Shown here piece by piece: positions 33,339 through 46,493 of a stretch of 64,000 bases of DNA (its first letter is position 1; each line of letters begins with the position of its first letter). Where the stretch lies: assembly GCA_030998225.1 (NCBI GenBank), contig JAPYXD010000753.1:3658001-3722000 (forward strand). The letters are read 5' to 3'. Position numbers and translations under genes: made by a program. The notes beneath the pieces were generated by a model, which saw nothing but the letters and a program-made list of their open reading frames with translations, did no database searches and was not told where the DNA came from. This DNA comes from Diplolepis rosae (taxonomy: Eukaryota > Arthropoda > Insecta > Hymenoptera > Diplolepididae).

Positions 33339-36051
33339 TCCTAACTACGTCAATAACATACCAGACGGGTTCAAGAAAATGAATACTTGATCCGACGTAT
33401 GTTTGAACTCTGAAACCAAACTCAGTGTACATTTGAATAAATTGAAATTAATATGCTACTGTCAATATACAATTAGTCATTTTCAACCAAAAATCGGCGA
33501 AAATAATTGTTATTGCGTCGACAAAACTAGTTCACTGATTTCAGTTTATTCAAATTTTGACTGATTTATATTCAGAGAGATAAAATTATAATTCATTTGC
33601 TTGATCTAAATAAATATATCATTTATTTGAATGTTGCATTTATTATTTGATAAATTAACGATATTAATGTGAACAGAGAAATATTGCGTCCAGAAAATAT
33701 TGCTTTCATAGTCAATAACTCTTCATTTCAATCAGAATTTTTTACATTCTCATCGTATAAAGATTTAGATCAAATTTTACATTCACTCTTTAATTTAAAG
33801 ATCTTTTAAACTTCAAAACTATATCAATATTATATATTTTCGTAGATAAATTTCCGAACGAAACCTTGAAACTTTATAAAAATTTTAGTCAGAGATTTCT
33901 GAAAAATGTTTTGACTAAAATAACTGATAGATTAATGTTTATATCAAATTCCCCCTGTCGCAGGAATTTTCGGCTCATTTCCGGCTCCAGGTATCCCATT
34001 AAACCATTGTCCTACCTTCATAAATAAAAAAAAGGGCCACAAAGGGCGAAGGGACATAATATTAAATTTTACTTTTTTATCCTGAAATCAATACATGCCA
34101 ATTTAAGGCTCACTTTCTGTCCAACTATAAATTTTAGTACTTTCCCCTTTTTATAAAATATGCAAAGGTGCTGCCAACTTTACATCAAGTTGGCAGCGCC
34201 ACCCACGTAAACGCCAAAAAATTGCTAATTCAAAATTCTACTAATGCAGGAATTTTCGGCTTATTTTTGGTTTAAGATAACCCTTTGAACAATTGCCCTA
34301 CCTTCAAAATTAAAAAAGGGCAGCTAAGGGCAGAGGGCCATAACATTAATATTTTGTTATTCTTCTTCACTTCAATATAAGTTCTTGCATTTCTTGTTCA
34401 TATTCTGGCTGTATATAAATTTCTCCCAGAGCCCTTTTCAAGAAACACGCAGGGGGTTGTCTATCTCTAATCACATCAGCAGGACCATCCGGAAACACAG
34501 ATCAAAAATTGGTTTTTCCAAAATCTACTCCTGCAGGAATTTTCGGCTCATTTTCGGCTCAAGGTAACCCTTTGAACGATTGTCCTACCTTCAAAATTAA
34601 AAAAGAACTGCCTATCTGTCTCTTTGGTAGTAGGTCGTGTTCGGCATAACTCTCGATAGAATTATTAGATTGAATTGCGCTTTGTTTATACCATATCAAG
34701 GCCAAAAAAATAAGGACAATTTCGTTAACCAGCCAGATCCGACCAAAATTATGAAAATAAGAGTATTTTTTGTTTTCAATAGAAACTTTTTGAAAAAATC
34801 TCAAATTTCAATACTGGTTTCTGATAGTGGTCATAAATCTCTACTAATTATCCTTATAACATTTTTCGATTAAAACAAAGTTAGGAACATTACAGTATGT
34901 TAAAACTTGAAGAGAATCAATATCTAAATTTAATTTTGTCAGTTAAAGTATACGAGATACAAAAAACATTATGATACAAAATTATTTTCTGCATAACGAT
35001 CTACAAATTTGAATTACATTTTTTCATTGGATGTATATTTTTCTTTTTAATTTGAAAAAATACTATTTAAAATCCAAAATTCAATTTTTTAACAATAAGA
35101 TGTGAAATACGGATGCAAAATTGTTCATTTCAATAAGATATGCAAATTTTGTCTGACACAGTTTCTGATAAAATGTATATTTCTCGTTTCAATTTCAATA
35201 ATACTTTTGGAAATCAAATATAAAAAATTATTACTCAAATAAGTTCTACAAATTCTTATTAAGACATTTTTTGATCAAATTTAAATTTTTCGTTTAGATT
35301 TTAAAAAATACGATTAAAAATCAAAAAATCAATTTTTTAACCAAAATATGTGAGTTACAGAAAAGGCGTTAAAATGCAAAATCGTTTGCTTAAATAAAGT
35401 CTACAAATGTTTTCCCTTTTTGAGGTATTAAAAAGATAAATTTCTGTAACTATATAATTTATTGAGGAATTATAAAAATTATTTGAAATCAAAAATACGA
35501 AATTATTCGTCTCTTCATTTCATTTATTAATATATTTGTGTTTTAAATTTAAAAAGCAGATAATTGAAAAAACCATATTATTCTCAACGGTTGGGACCAA
35601 AACATTATTTTCTCTAAATTTATAAAAAACAAAAATCTAACAATATTTGGTGTACATTAGAGATGTGCAGTTTATCAGATCGAATTTTCAATGCAAATTG
35701 GTACTTTCTTGGCCACGCTTAGAACATTCAATTTGTTGAAATCGAGTTTAAATCCAAAAAAAATGATAGTTTCTAAGCTCTCATCGAATATAGCATTTTT
35801 TGAAACTGAAATAATTCAGTTGGTTTTGACATTATATCCAATTGAAATAATCCTCAAATTTTCGATTGAATCAAATTAGATACATGAGAAGCTCGAATTT
35901 CTTTTTGGTTTAAACTCAATTTCAACAAATTCAATTTTCTAAGCATATATTCTTTTTCGTTGTGTGAGTGATTTTAGTCGTAAAGATGTAATAAATAATG
36001 TATATTACGGGAACAAATGTGAAAACCTACAACTTATTGTAAGTTTAAAAT
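33339..36051. other. Unit 2 downstream flank and spacer
   Basis: Collinear with 1874-4675: polyadenylation signal (33436), three 284-bp-spaced repeats (33960-34620), degenerate 130-bp tandem repeat (34893-35420) and the inverted-repeat element (35680-35945, internal deletion). No gene. Confidence 0.6.
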
Positions 36052-36422
36052 GACAACGCACCGTCTCATACCGCTAAAGTGGTGAAGAACACATTAAAAG
36101 CATTGAATTGGGAAATATTATCGCACCCGCCGTACTCTCCAGACCTCGCCCCGCCCGACTATCACCTTTTCGCATCGATGGGACGCTCACTCGCAGAGCA
36201 GCGCTTCGCCAATTTTGAAGAAGTCGAAAAATGGCTCGTCGAATGGTTTGCCTTGAAAGAGAAAAAGTTTTTTTGGAATGCTATCCATGATTTACCTGAA
36301 AGATGGGCAAAATGTGTAGAATCCAATGGTCAATACTTTGAATAAAATTTTTTTGAGATTCCCTTGAGAATTAAGTGTTTTCTTTATTGAAAAAACCGGC
36401 GAACTTCAACTAACACCCCTGG
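36052..36422 (+). pseudogene. mariner transposase 3' fragment (unit 2)
   Basis: Same fragment as 4676-5046. Both visible catalytic Asp codons are kept; Ser before the third Asp is Pro. Stop at 36345, terminal repeat to 36422. Confidence 0.85.
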
Positions 36423-37328
36423 TATGTTAGAGTATTTCTCAAAAAATCTTTTAAGAAAATTCGAGAATTCAAAAAGCTTTTCGCTTGCAATCGTTACAAA
36501 AAAATTCAATTCAATATCCACTATACATACATTAGTTAAATTATAGAAATAATTTAAAATACTTCTGTCCATTTGTCAGATAAAAATTAATAAATTTGTT
36601 TCTTTAAATATTGCTGTGTTCCTGTAATTAAAGAAAAAACTTTAGTTTAAAACGAAAATTTTTAAAAAGGGCTCTGGTGTAAATTTATATTCAGCAATAA
36701 TATGAGCAAGAAATGCAAGGACTTATATTGGTGTGAAAAAGAAATACAAAAAATTAATGTTATGACCCTCTGCCTTATTGGCAGAGCTATCAAAGAAAGG
36801 TAGTTAAATGAATCAAATCGAGTAGTACAAAAGAACTTGTTCCTTTATGTTTACGTTTATAATTTTATGAATCCTATAGGCACAGATTACTGCTTGCCTT
36901 TACATACACGGAGAGAAATGGTTTAAGTATGACAGGGCATCAACATGCGTCAGTGGGTTAACATAAAATGTATAACAATATCACCGACGCTTGAGGTGCT
37001 TTAAACCGTAGTTGCGTAAAATGAGCATCGGGCGTATTATTTCAACTGACAGTGGTATGGATCACTTGATTTAAAAGAAATTCTTAGCTCGAGCCTATAC
37101 TAATAGTCATCCGGTACATACATAAACAACATACAGATATATTCACACCATTCAGTCGCAGCCAATCACATTTCAAATCACAAATACGCTTAAACATATA
37201 ACCTTATATATATAATCCTAATAACTACACTTATATATAGTACGATACGCTTCCGTCGAATAACGCACACGTTCGTTAACAATCCTTAGACATAAAACTT
37301 GGAACTTTCTTATATAGTGACTGCAAGA

Positions 37329-37843
37329 TTGGGCTGAAGTTTGTGACGTCTCGTATGATCTTCAAAACGATGAAAAAACTGTAAATTAAAAATTGAGTTT
37401 GCGGAGCGAATTCAAAATTAGCAATGTTTTACCCAGGTAAGCCATTTATGGAAAAATTCGTCAAATTATCTGGAAATATAAAAAAGAGACAAATATAGGG
37501 ACTTAGGTTATTGATTGCAGTCACATAGTCAAACGTTGCTAATTTTGGATTCGCTCTGCAAACTCAATTTTTAAATTATATTTTTTTTAATGTAGCACTA
37601 TGTGACTGCAATCAAAAACTGAAGTCCCTATATTTGTCTCTTTTTTAGTTTTCAATATAATTTGACGAGTCTGTCCAAAAATAGGTTGGCTGGGTCAAAG
37701 TTCAAAGTTTTTTTTTTTGCAATAAAAAATGTTCTTTTTATTAAAAATCACTATTCTGCTTGTTTTTGATCGTTTTGAAGATCATACGAGAAAAAAAAGA
37801 AAGAAAAAAATCGTCACACGAGACATCACAAACTTCAGCCCAA
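37329..37843. mobile_element. Mutator-like MITE (unit 2)
   Basis: As 6769-7279; the 11-bp TGACTGCAAGA repeats are intact at 37318-37328 and 37844-37854. Confidence 0.65.
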
Positions 37844-38857
37844 TGACTGCAAGAGTAATTCAGAGTTTGTAAGAGTAAGTTTCGTCAATAAAGTTTTTGA
37901 GCCTTACTCAAGTAAAAATGAATCAACTTTTTTCATAAATTATTCATAAAATATTTTTTAAAATTAATATAATTAATTAATAAATTATTATAATTATGAT
38001 TTTTGATATAATTAATATAATTATTAATTAATATTTAGTATACATTTTTATTATAACTACGTATGAAGTTTAATGAAACTTAAGTTTGAAATGTACATTA
38101 AAAAATTGCATTATTATCAAAAAGCATCTTGTGTAAAAACATTTAAAAGAAAGTTTTTTTATTTTCTGTGTTGTATATTTTCGAAATATCGATTTTACAA
38201 TTGCGAATTCCAAATTATTATTATTTTGTTGTTTAAATTTTCATGAAATGAATTTAATATAAAAAACTTAAGTGAAAAAGAAAGAAGTAATTATAAATTA
38301 ATTAAGAACAAATTTTGTATCACAAATTTATTAAACTTACAGAATTTATACAACTAGATTATGTCAAACTTTTAAATAAATTATATAAACTAGTGGATAA
38401 TCATAAAAACAAATAGTGGTTAACACTGCGGAGCTTGTACGAAAGCTTCGTGACAAACAGACAAAACACAATCAAACACGACTGCAGTACGATGAGTGTT
38501 TAAAATCACTAGTTTATAACTGTAATCCACTATTTTGGATTTATACAGTACTAAAGTAAACTGCAATTATATTTTGTATGTTTTTTATTGATTATGATTA
38601 TTGAATATAATAACTTGGAACATCAGTATGCTTAAAATTGAACAGATTTTTGAAATTAAAAATATTTTATGTGTGCCCAAGGCGCAGATTACTTTCATTT
38701 CATTCATTTATTTTTACGACACTGGTCCACAAGTTCTGAATAACCCTTGCAGTCACTATATAAGAAAGTTCCAAATTTTATGTCTCAGCATTGTAAGCGA
38801 ACGTGTGCGTGATTCGACGAAAGCGTATCTGACTATATATAAGTGTAGTTATATTAC

Positions 38858-39053
38858 ACTGAGAAAAAAATTCATCCAACAAAACTTTTTTTGTTGTCCT
38901 GACAAAATATTTTGTTGTCCCAACAAAACATCTTGTTTAAGTAACAAAATTTGATTGATATAGCAAAATGTTTTGTTGGCACAACAAAAGAATTTTGTTA
39001 GCTAAATACTAACAAAATATTTTTGTTGATTTGACAAAACTGTTTTCTCAGTG
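38858..39053. mobile_element. 196-bp TA-flanked element made of ACAAAATATTTTGT motifs, unit 2
   Basis: Ends CACTGAGAAAAA and TTTTCTCAGTG with TA at both sides. The interior alternates CAACAAAA and TTTTGTTG in both orientations. Not at the matching place in unit 1. Confidence 0.75.
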
Positions 39054-39155
39054 TAGGTTTACATATGTAAGGTTATATGTTTAAGTGTATTTGAGAATTA
39101 GAATATGATTGGTTACGACTGGATGGTGTGAATGTATTTGTATGTTGTTTAGGTA

Positions 39156-39374
39156 CACAGAGAAAAATGGATGTTTAGAATTAACACCTAGATGTTTAAC
39201 TATGGGACAGCCATCTTATATGTTTAGTTGTAATATCTAGATATTCAGGAGTAATATCTAAGATGTTAAAATATGCAGAGATTAATATCTTGGATATTAA
39301 AGTTTAACATCTAGATAATACAATTGAACATATAAGATGGCTGTCCCATAGTTGAACATCCATTTTTCTCCGTG
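39156..39374. mobile_element. 219-bp TA-flanked element with ATATCTAGATATT motifs, unit 2
   Basis: Ends CACAGAGAAAAATGG and CCATTTTTCTCCGTG, TA on both sides. Inner inverted copies of GGGACAGCCATCTTATA and TATAAGATGGCTGTCCC. A left-truncated version is in unit 1 (8310-8473). Confidence 0.75.
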
Positions 39375-40136
39375 TATGTATGTATTTATGTATCGAATGA
39401 CTAATGGCAGGCTTGAGGGAAATTTTTTTTTTATTTAAGAGAACCATACCATTTCCAGTTGAAATAATACACCCGATGCTCATTTTACTCAACAACGGTT
39501 TGAAGCTCCTCAAGCGTTGGTGATATACTTATACATTTCATGTTAACTCACTGACGCATGTCCATGCCCTGTCATCGATAACGTTTTATTCAACTCCTTA
39601 CTATTTCCTATGTAACACTTATTGTTATTTACTTTGGGTGAATTAGGTATTTATCAAATTTATTTTACGCGACTAGGATTTAATGAATGTTCAAATGTCC
39701 TTATATCCCAAGTTTAATCGACAGAGTTGAGTAAAATTACTTTAAATATTTTTCTCCGGGTGGGAATGGTATCAGCAAAGCGTGACTCGTTATCATCCTC
39801 GTCTCCGTTCCCAATAGTGCAGAAAACATTCCTGGATGGTCTTACGCGACTTTGACTCAACTCGCAAACAAGTGAACAAACTGTCATGACTGAAAATCTC
39901 CGTTCCATTTTGACTCAACTGAAAATGTTAGTTCTATTTTGACTTAACTGAAATCGGTTGTGACATTTTGTTGTAACTCTTATTTGACAGTTTCAGAGAA
40001 CAAGCTGTATCAAGTTTGCGAGTCATTTTGAAAATATTACTCTTATAAATTTTCCTTATTTTAATATAATTATAAAAAGCGATACATCACATATTGTGAA
40101 AAAAGAAAAATAATATAATATAATATGAAGATATGT

Positions 40137-40250
40137 GCTGATATTGATAGTTGGCTTTAGGGACCAAGGTTAATAAAAACTCAGCGTTTTACATGATCAG
40201 ACGTTTCTGCTCTGATCGGAGCCCTCATCAGTGGTTTATTATAAATCTAA
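40137..40250 (-). ncRNA. Hammerhead-ribozyme-like motif, minus strand, unit 2
   Basis: Both core boxes are present on the minus strand (CTGATGA from 40231, GAAAC ending 40203). Stem II has one mismatch. The unit 1 counterpart at 9197-9300 is mutated. Confidence 0.45.
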
Positions 40251-41395
40251 AAAATATAGGAAAGGGGGGGGGGGGTTGTTAACATATAATTTCTTTTATA
40301 AAAGTTTAAGTAATTATCATTTTGTTTTTACATATATGTAAAGAAACTTTGAGATTACGTCAAGGTAAATATTTCTTTCACATGACGTATAAATCTCTGA
40401 TTACCAGAAAAACATTTTGGAAAGTTGGAATTAAATGTTCTAAGTATAAAATTTAAATTGGAATTCAAGCATAAAATTGTATATTGCAATTTCTTTGGTA
40501 TAAAGTATAATTTTAAAGGGGTATAAACAGTATTTCTGTATAAATAGAATGGGGAAACTATAAAAATCGTGACATATTATGCGTACAGTGAAATGAAACG
40601 TTGATTTTTTATAAAGATTTATTCCCGCATAGGCTTTTTCTTGATATTAAGCTAAATATCAAAATGTATCGGTAATTATTTTTATCTTGTATAGCGAGTT
40701 GAAGGTAACATTGTGACAGGATAAAATACTTTGTTTAGAAAATACATTCTTAAACGCTAAAATAGTTTATTTCCTCTTATATATGTAGATATAACATGTT
40801 TTTACATTCTTTTATGAGATTATACTACCAAATTTTCTTTGGTATGACGTCTAATTTGAAAGAATTTTAATATAACATAATTGACAGTTTTTTACAATGA
40901 CTTAGAACTTTAAGGAGTGCGTTAGTGTTATACTGAAGGTTTTTCCAATTGTGGGTATAGACAATGGGACTGCTCATTCAGAATGTGCACAAAAACCTAA
41001 ATTTTCATGTATATTGTACATAAATTGTTAGAAATGTTTGCAATTTTAGTATACAGGGGTATATTAAATTTCCTATATGTTTACTAAATTTATTATACTT
41101 GGTAATTTTAGTATATTCAGGTATACTAAATTTCTTTTGTGAAGTTATATGTATACTAAATTTTTTAAGTGTGCACTAAGTTTCTTTTACGTATATGAAT
41201 TTCATAGTTTCTGTATACTAAAATTCATATATGTGTATACGAAATTCATCTGCGCAAGCGCGTTTCGAGTTACACGGATCGTGCCACATGCAGACTCGCA
41301 TGCTGATGTATTTGTGGTTAGCTAAGTTGTTGGATCGACATTTGGTGCCGCGCAAAAGTTCGGATTGTTTGGAGCTGCGCTTTTCTTTTCAAAAG

Positions 41396-41399
41396 GTAG
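41396..41399. other. Empty target site of the gypsy element
   Basis: GTAG present once, between sequences that flank 10450-15799 in unit 1. Confidence 0.9.
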
Positions 41400-41514
41400 G
41401 TTTAATTTATTTACTCGTTTACAAATTTAAATTTACGTATAGCAGAATTTCGAAGCTTTATATGTGAAATGTGAAAAAAGTAAAATGAAAATTCCAGAAG
41501 TAGTGTACAGAGGA

Positions 41515-42000
41515 ATGAAATGTAAAAATTGAACTGCGCATGCGCCTATAGCCATGCAACGGAGCACAATCTTCTTCTCATTCTTTTTCTTCTTCGTACA
41601 GCGTTAGCACCTTACTGGCAACGCCTTGTACATTTGAACTGCGCATGCTCTATTGCAACAAGCTACTACTACACAAGATCGATAAATGCAAAATGGCCGG
41701 GACTAGTCGTGACAGGATCAAGTGTAATGACTAGCGCCGCAAACAACGACAATACTAGATTAGATTCCAGTGTATGCATAAAAACTCGTATACGCACCGA
41801 AGTCACATAAAATAGAATACGTGCCAATGCACACAATTCGGAAAATTACGAGACTCGCGACAATGCTCGTAGGACTGATCGCACCTCGGCTTCGATCTCC
41901 TGCGAGCATTGTCGCTCGTCACGCAATATCCCTCATTGTACGCCTAGGCACGTAATATACTACTTCCAATCATATATTAATGTATAGAGGTCCTTTTTCT
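41515..42000. mobile_element. Foldback element, one arm plus hairpin (unit 2)
   Basis: Equivalent to 15918-16207 joined directly to the sequence at 16760-16900 of unit 1, so the second arm has been lost. Confidence 0.6.
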
Positions 42001-44000
42001 TATTCTTATTCTTCTTGCACAACAAAAGTTGTGGTTGTTACTCGTTGCGAAAGTAATTAAAAATATTTAATAACTAAAGATCCACAAGATGCTAATATTA
42101 TAATACAATATGACAATATAATATAATTAAGAATATATAAATATTTATTAAGGAATAAAAATAAGTTTCTTGACCATATATCATTATTCTTTTATTCAAA
42201 AAACAATATGGACGGCTTTAGAGTAAAAAGCGCGATAAAGTGCGGGATTTAGGCAAAATATGTAGCGCGCGCGTACACACAAAAATGTTATTGTTGTGAC
42301 TGAACCACTTCGATCTACAGCTTTATTGCAGAAATATATGCACAAATGTCTATTTCATAAGTTGTTGTTGTTAATTTTGATCCCAGAGGCGCAGAAATTA
42401 TTTTTATTTTTATTTGTTAAGGTAGTTCGTTCACGAAAATTAGACTTCAGGCAAAAATAGATAATTTTGCTTTCAAGAATAGCAATATTATTGACCGTTT
42501 CCTATTTTTTAAATTAAATTAATTATTATCAAATGTATCAATTTGTTTTAAAAAATAGTTTTTTTATAATTTCAGTCATTAAAGAATAAATTTACAAATA
42601 TTGGAAACGGTCAAGCTGTAGAGAATCTTTTTCCTAAAAAAATGAACCGTGATTTATTAGAATCGCATCATTTTTTAAAATTTAGCTCGAAGCGATAAGA
42701 AAATAAGTTTGGTCAAAAATAAAATTTGTTAATAAAATTATTTTTTTGTGTTTCAAATTTTTTTTATCAAAAATAATCTTTTTTCTTTCAAATTAGCCCT
42801 TCAATAATAATATTGCTATTCTTGAAAGCAAAATTATCTATTTTTGCCTGAGGTCTAATTTTTGTGATCGAACTACCTTAAAAAAATATTTTTAATAAAT
42901 ATTCAAATTGAGATTTTCGTATCGAAAAAATACTGTTTTGTAGTGGCGTATCAATATCAATTAAAGATAAAAGCTTTTGGAAATCGGGGCCCACTTGAGA
43001 AAGCCTTACCCACATTAGAGTCTTCCAATAAAATATATCAGAAATATAGAGAAATACAATTTATCCGCCCATCTTTCGAATAATTAAGAAGACCCACTAT
43101 CTCTATTGAATTAGTGATGTCAAATATACTCTAAATAAAAGGAACTTTGGTCATTACGCAACTTTTTATTGTATTTAATCACGATAGGTTTATTTCTCTT
43201 TGAAACAAGGCTATATTGAATTTGGACTAATTTGAAGGTAATCCCTGAACATATTGCTCAAGCCACGACAATGGAAATAATAATTTCATCATTTTTACAA
43301 TCATAATCAAGTCAAATATATCAAGTCTATTTTATCTGTTATTCGATTCTAACGAAAAGGTCAACTACTGTGCAAGTAAAAACAAGGTATACGATCTTTT
43401 CCATATTTTGGTGTTGAAGCTTAAAGTCGAATGAGTTGCCTTCACCGAATTTCTAAGGTAGTGTTCCATGTAATTTTCTACATGGTTTCTGACGTTGTTT
43501 CTTATGTACACTGTAAAAAATTTGGGGAATTTTCCCCACCAATTATTCGGGAAAATTCCATATTTTAGGGTGAAAATACTTTTCCCCAATAAATTGGGGA
43601 ATTTTCCCCCAAAAAAGGGATAAATTCCAGAAAAAGTAGGGAATATTCCCCAAAAATGTAGTGAATAAGTAAATCACTAATATTTTGTGGAATTTTCCCC
43701 ATCAATTATTGGGGAAAATTCCAAATTTTAGGGTACACATACTTTCCCCCAAGAAATTGGGGAATTTTCCCCAAAAAATTGGATAAAATCCAGAACAAGT
43801 AGGGAATATTCCCCAAAAATTTAGTGAATAAGTAAATCACTTATATTTTGGGGAATTTTCTCTAATCATGTGTTTTTACGGAAAAATTAAAAAAATTTAC
43901 GATAAATTAAAAAAAAATTTCTTTAAAAATTAGGGAATTAAGTAAACTTCATGTGATTTCGGGAATTTCTCCAAATTCATTTAAGGATTTTTTTCAAAAA

Positions 44001-44580
44001 CATGAAATTTTCGAAAAAATTTTAAAAACTTTGAAGTGCCATAGTTTTTCTAATTTTGATTTTAGAACAAAATGTGTTTGGATTTATTTGTAGAACTATT
44101 TGCAGAGAATCTATAACTCTAAACAGAATTCTTAAAACTCTTAAACATGCAATTTTCGAAAAAATTTTAAAAACTTTGAAGTGTCATAGTTTTTCGAATT
44201 TTGATTTAAGAACAAAATGTGTTGAGACTTATTTGTAGAAATATTTTCAAAGAATCTAGAACTCTAAACAGAATTCTTGAAACCCTCAAACATGAAATTT
44301 TCGAAAAAATTTAAAAAACTTTGAAGTGCCATAGTTTTTCGAATTTTGATTTAAGAACAAAATGTGTTGGGACTTATTGGTAGACCTATTTGCAAAGAAT
44401 CTAGAATTCTAAACATAATTTTTAAAACTCCCAAAAATGACATTTTCGAAAAAAATTTAAAAACTTTGAAGTGCCATAGTTTTTCGAATTTTGATTTTAG
44501 AACAAAATGTGTTGGGACTTATTGATAGACCTATTTGCAAAGAATCTATAACTCTAAACAGAATTTTTGAAAACTATTAA
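44001..44580 (+). repeat. Four tandem copies of a 145-bp unit
   Basis: ATTTTCGAAAAAA...TTTGAAGTGCCATAGTTTTTC...AACAAAATGTGTTG...AATCTA-x-AACTCTAAACA starts at 44001, 44146, 44291 and about 44436. Copies differ at scattered positions. Confidence 0.85.
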
Positions 44581-44612
44581 AACAAAAATATTTTTGTAAC
44601 CTGTCCTAAGCT

Positions 44613-44880
44613 TTACATGCAGAATCCGTCAGTATATTTCGGAGCCCCTTCTACTCTCCCATGAATCCCGCACTGCAGATTGTACCCATCAGCATTATGT
44701 GCCGATAGTTTTACAACCGGAATTTCCCAAGCAAATTTTCTTCCAGCATGACCTTTATTTTCCATCATTTTAATTTCAACCCTCACAAAAAGTGTATCCA
44801 TAAGTGTATCTGAAATGAGTGAACGAACAAAGAGTTCCAGAGTTCCAGAGTTAACGTCAAAGGTGAGTTTTAAATATTTT
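44613..44880 (-). pseudogene. Possible captured coding fragment
   Basis: Minus strand open for about 85-107 residues with non-repetitive composition, ending KYTDGFCM and stop. It contains IKMMENKGHAGRKFAWEIPV and HNADGYNLQCGIHGR. No family recognised. On the other strand a donor-like AAAG|GTGAGT sits at about 44860, so strand and gene status are open. Confidence 0.3.
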
Positions 44881-44974
44881 TTTAAATTGATATATAAATA
44901 TAAATGATATATTTTTAAAATATTGCGGAGCTTCAAATTTTATTTGATGTAATATTAATAAATTAAAATTAATT

Positions 44975-45062
44975 AGGTGAGTTTGACCGATTGAAAGACC
45001 TGGGCTCGAATCCCAGCGCAGTCGAAAGCGTCCTTTTTTCCACAGAAAGATTTTCAAATTCT
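44975..45062 (+). repeat. tRNA-derived SINE fragment
   Basis: B-box-like GGGCTCGAATCCCAGCGC, then GTCGAAAGCGTCC and TTTCCACAGAAAGATTTTC. The latter tail recurs on the minus strand at 22612-22660, 45772-45812 and 47990-48040. No A-box seen. Confidence 0.5.
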
Positions 45063-46493
45063 TTAAATATTATTAATCGATTTTTTACAATCAACTCGCT
45101 GTTTTTCGTCCAAAGGGCATAGCCGGGTTTCCATGTGAATTTGGCCTTAAGACCAAATCAAATTTCGCATCAACCATATAGAAGGGGTTGGGCAAGAGAT
45201 TATTTTGCCAAATTTTCAGATCATTATCTGCCATTTTAAATAAGTAATGGCGAATTTGACCATTTTCGTTTTTTTCTTTTTTTAGCTAAACTAATCATAG
45301 GAAAATTTTGAAAAAAATCAGGGTTGTTCTTTCCAATAGAAGACATATTTGTAAATGTTTGCAGATCTTTTCATGCATAATTCGCGATGCAAAAAATTGC
45401 GAAAATTTTTGCACGCAATTTTGTTCATGTTTGAATTGCGCGACCACTCTTTTGAATTATTCTATTCATTAGTTACCTATCGATGATTGAAACAGAATTT
45501 TTGCAGATTTTTGCAAGGTTCAAGTATACGAAATGCATTTTTATTTATTCTTAAATTTTTCAATTTAAAGCATTAATTAATCTTTCTCTTCTGTTTTGCA
45601 GTATGCTCTTAGACAGCAATCCCATCCAAGGACACAAAAGAAGTGGGAAGTACCAAAAATTGGCCAGAGATGACAAGGGAGGGAAATTAATAGAAAATGT
45701 TGTAGGCTTCAGCAACAATTTATAATTTGATTTTTATTTTCAATAATAATAATATGTATATTTAGAGAATTTGAAAATCCTTCTGCGGAAAAAAGACGCT
45801 TTCGACTTTAATTTGAAATAAGATGTATAAGTAAACAAAATAAACTTTATAATTAATGAAAAAATTTATTAAATTCGAATTTTTATTTCTCACCTAAATT
45901 ATACAGGATATTTTCTTAAAGATATCTTGGAAAATTCCCAATTTTTAGACAATATTCCCCAAATATTTTGGGAAATTCCCAGTTTTTGGGGAATACCCCC
46001 AAAAAATATGTAGAGAAAATTTCCACAATAATTTTGGAAAATTCCCAATTTTTAAGTAATATTCCCCAAATATTGAGGAAAATTTCTCATTTTTGGGGAA
46101 CATTCCCCAAAAAAATGCGGAGGAAGTTTCCACAATAGTCTTGGAAAATTCCCAATTTTGAGGAAATATTCCCCAAATATTTAGGAAAATTCCTAATTTT
46201 TGGGGAATATTCCCCAAAAATATGTGGAGGAAGTTTCCACAATAGTTTTGGAAAATTCCCAATTTTTAGGAAATATTCCCCAAAGTATTTGGGGAAAATA
46301 TTCCCTAAGTTTTTGGGGAAAATATTCCCCAAAGTATTTGGGGAAAATATTCCCTAAATTTTTGGGGATAATATTCCCCAAAATATGTTGGGGAAAATTT
46401 CCCCAAATGTTTTGGGGAAAATTCACTAATTTTGGTGTAATTTGCGTTACTAAAATTTTGGGGAATTTTTCCCAAAAAATTTTTTACAGTGTA

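Larger units (their letters stand above)
43509..46491. mobile_element. 2,983-bp TA-flanked element with GGGGAATTTTCCCC-packed ends, unit 2 only
   Basis: Ends CACTGTAAAAAATTTGGGG and TTTTTTACAGTG, TA at 43507-43508 and 46492-46493. About 350 bp at the left and 590 bp at the right consist of GGGGAA and TTCCCC in both orientations. Between lie a 145-bp tandem repeat, a possible captured coding piece (44613-44850), a SINE-like piece (44975-45062), part of the 18967-type transposon (45112-45515), and an exon-like block after a TTTTGCAG acceptor (45602). The many overlapping open frames at 45945-46538 come from the palindromes and are not genes. Confidence 0.72.

Noticed and set aside
43985..44580. 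CRISPR-like array
   Set aside because: The repeats are 145 bp, directly abutting, with no unique spacers; eukaryotic tandem repeat.
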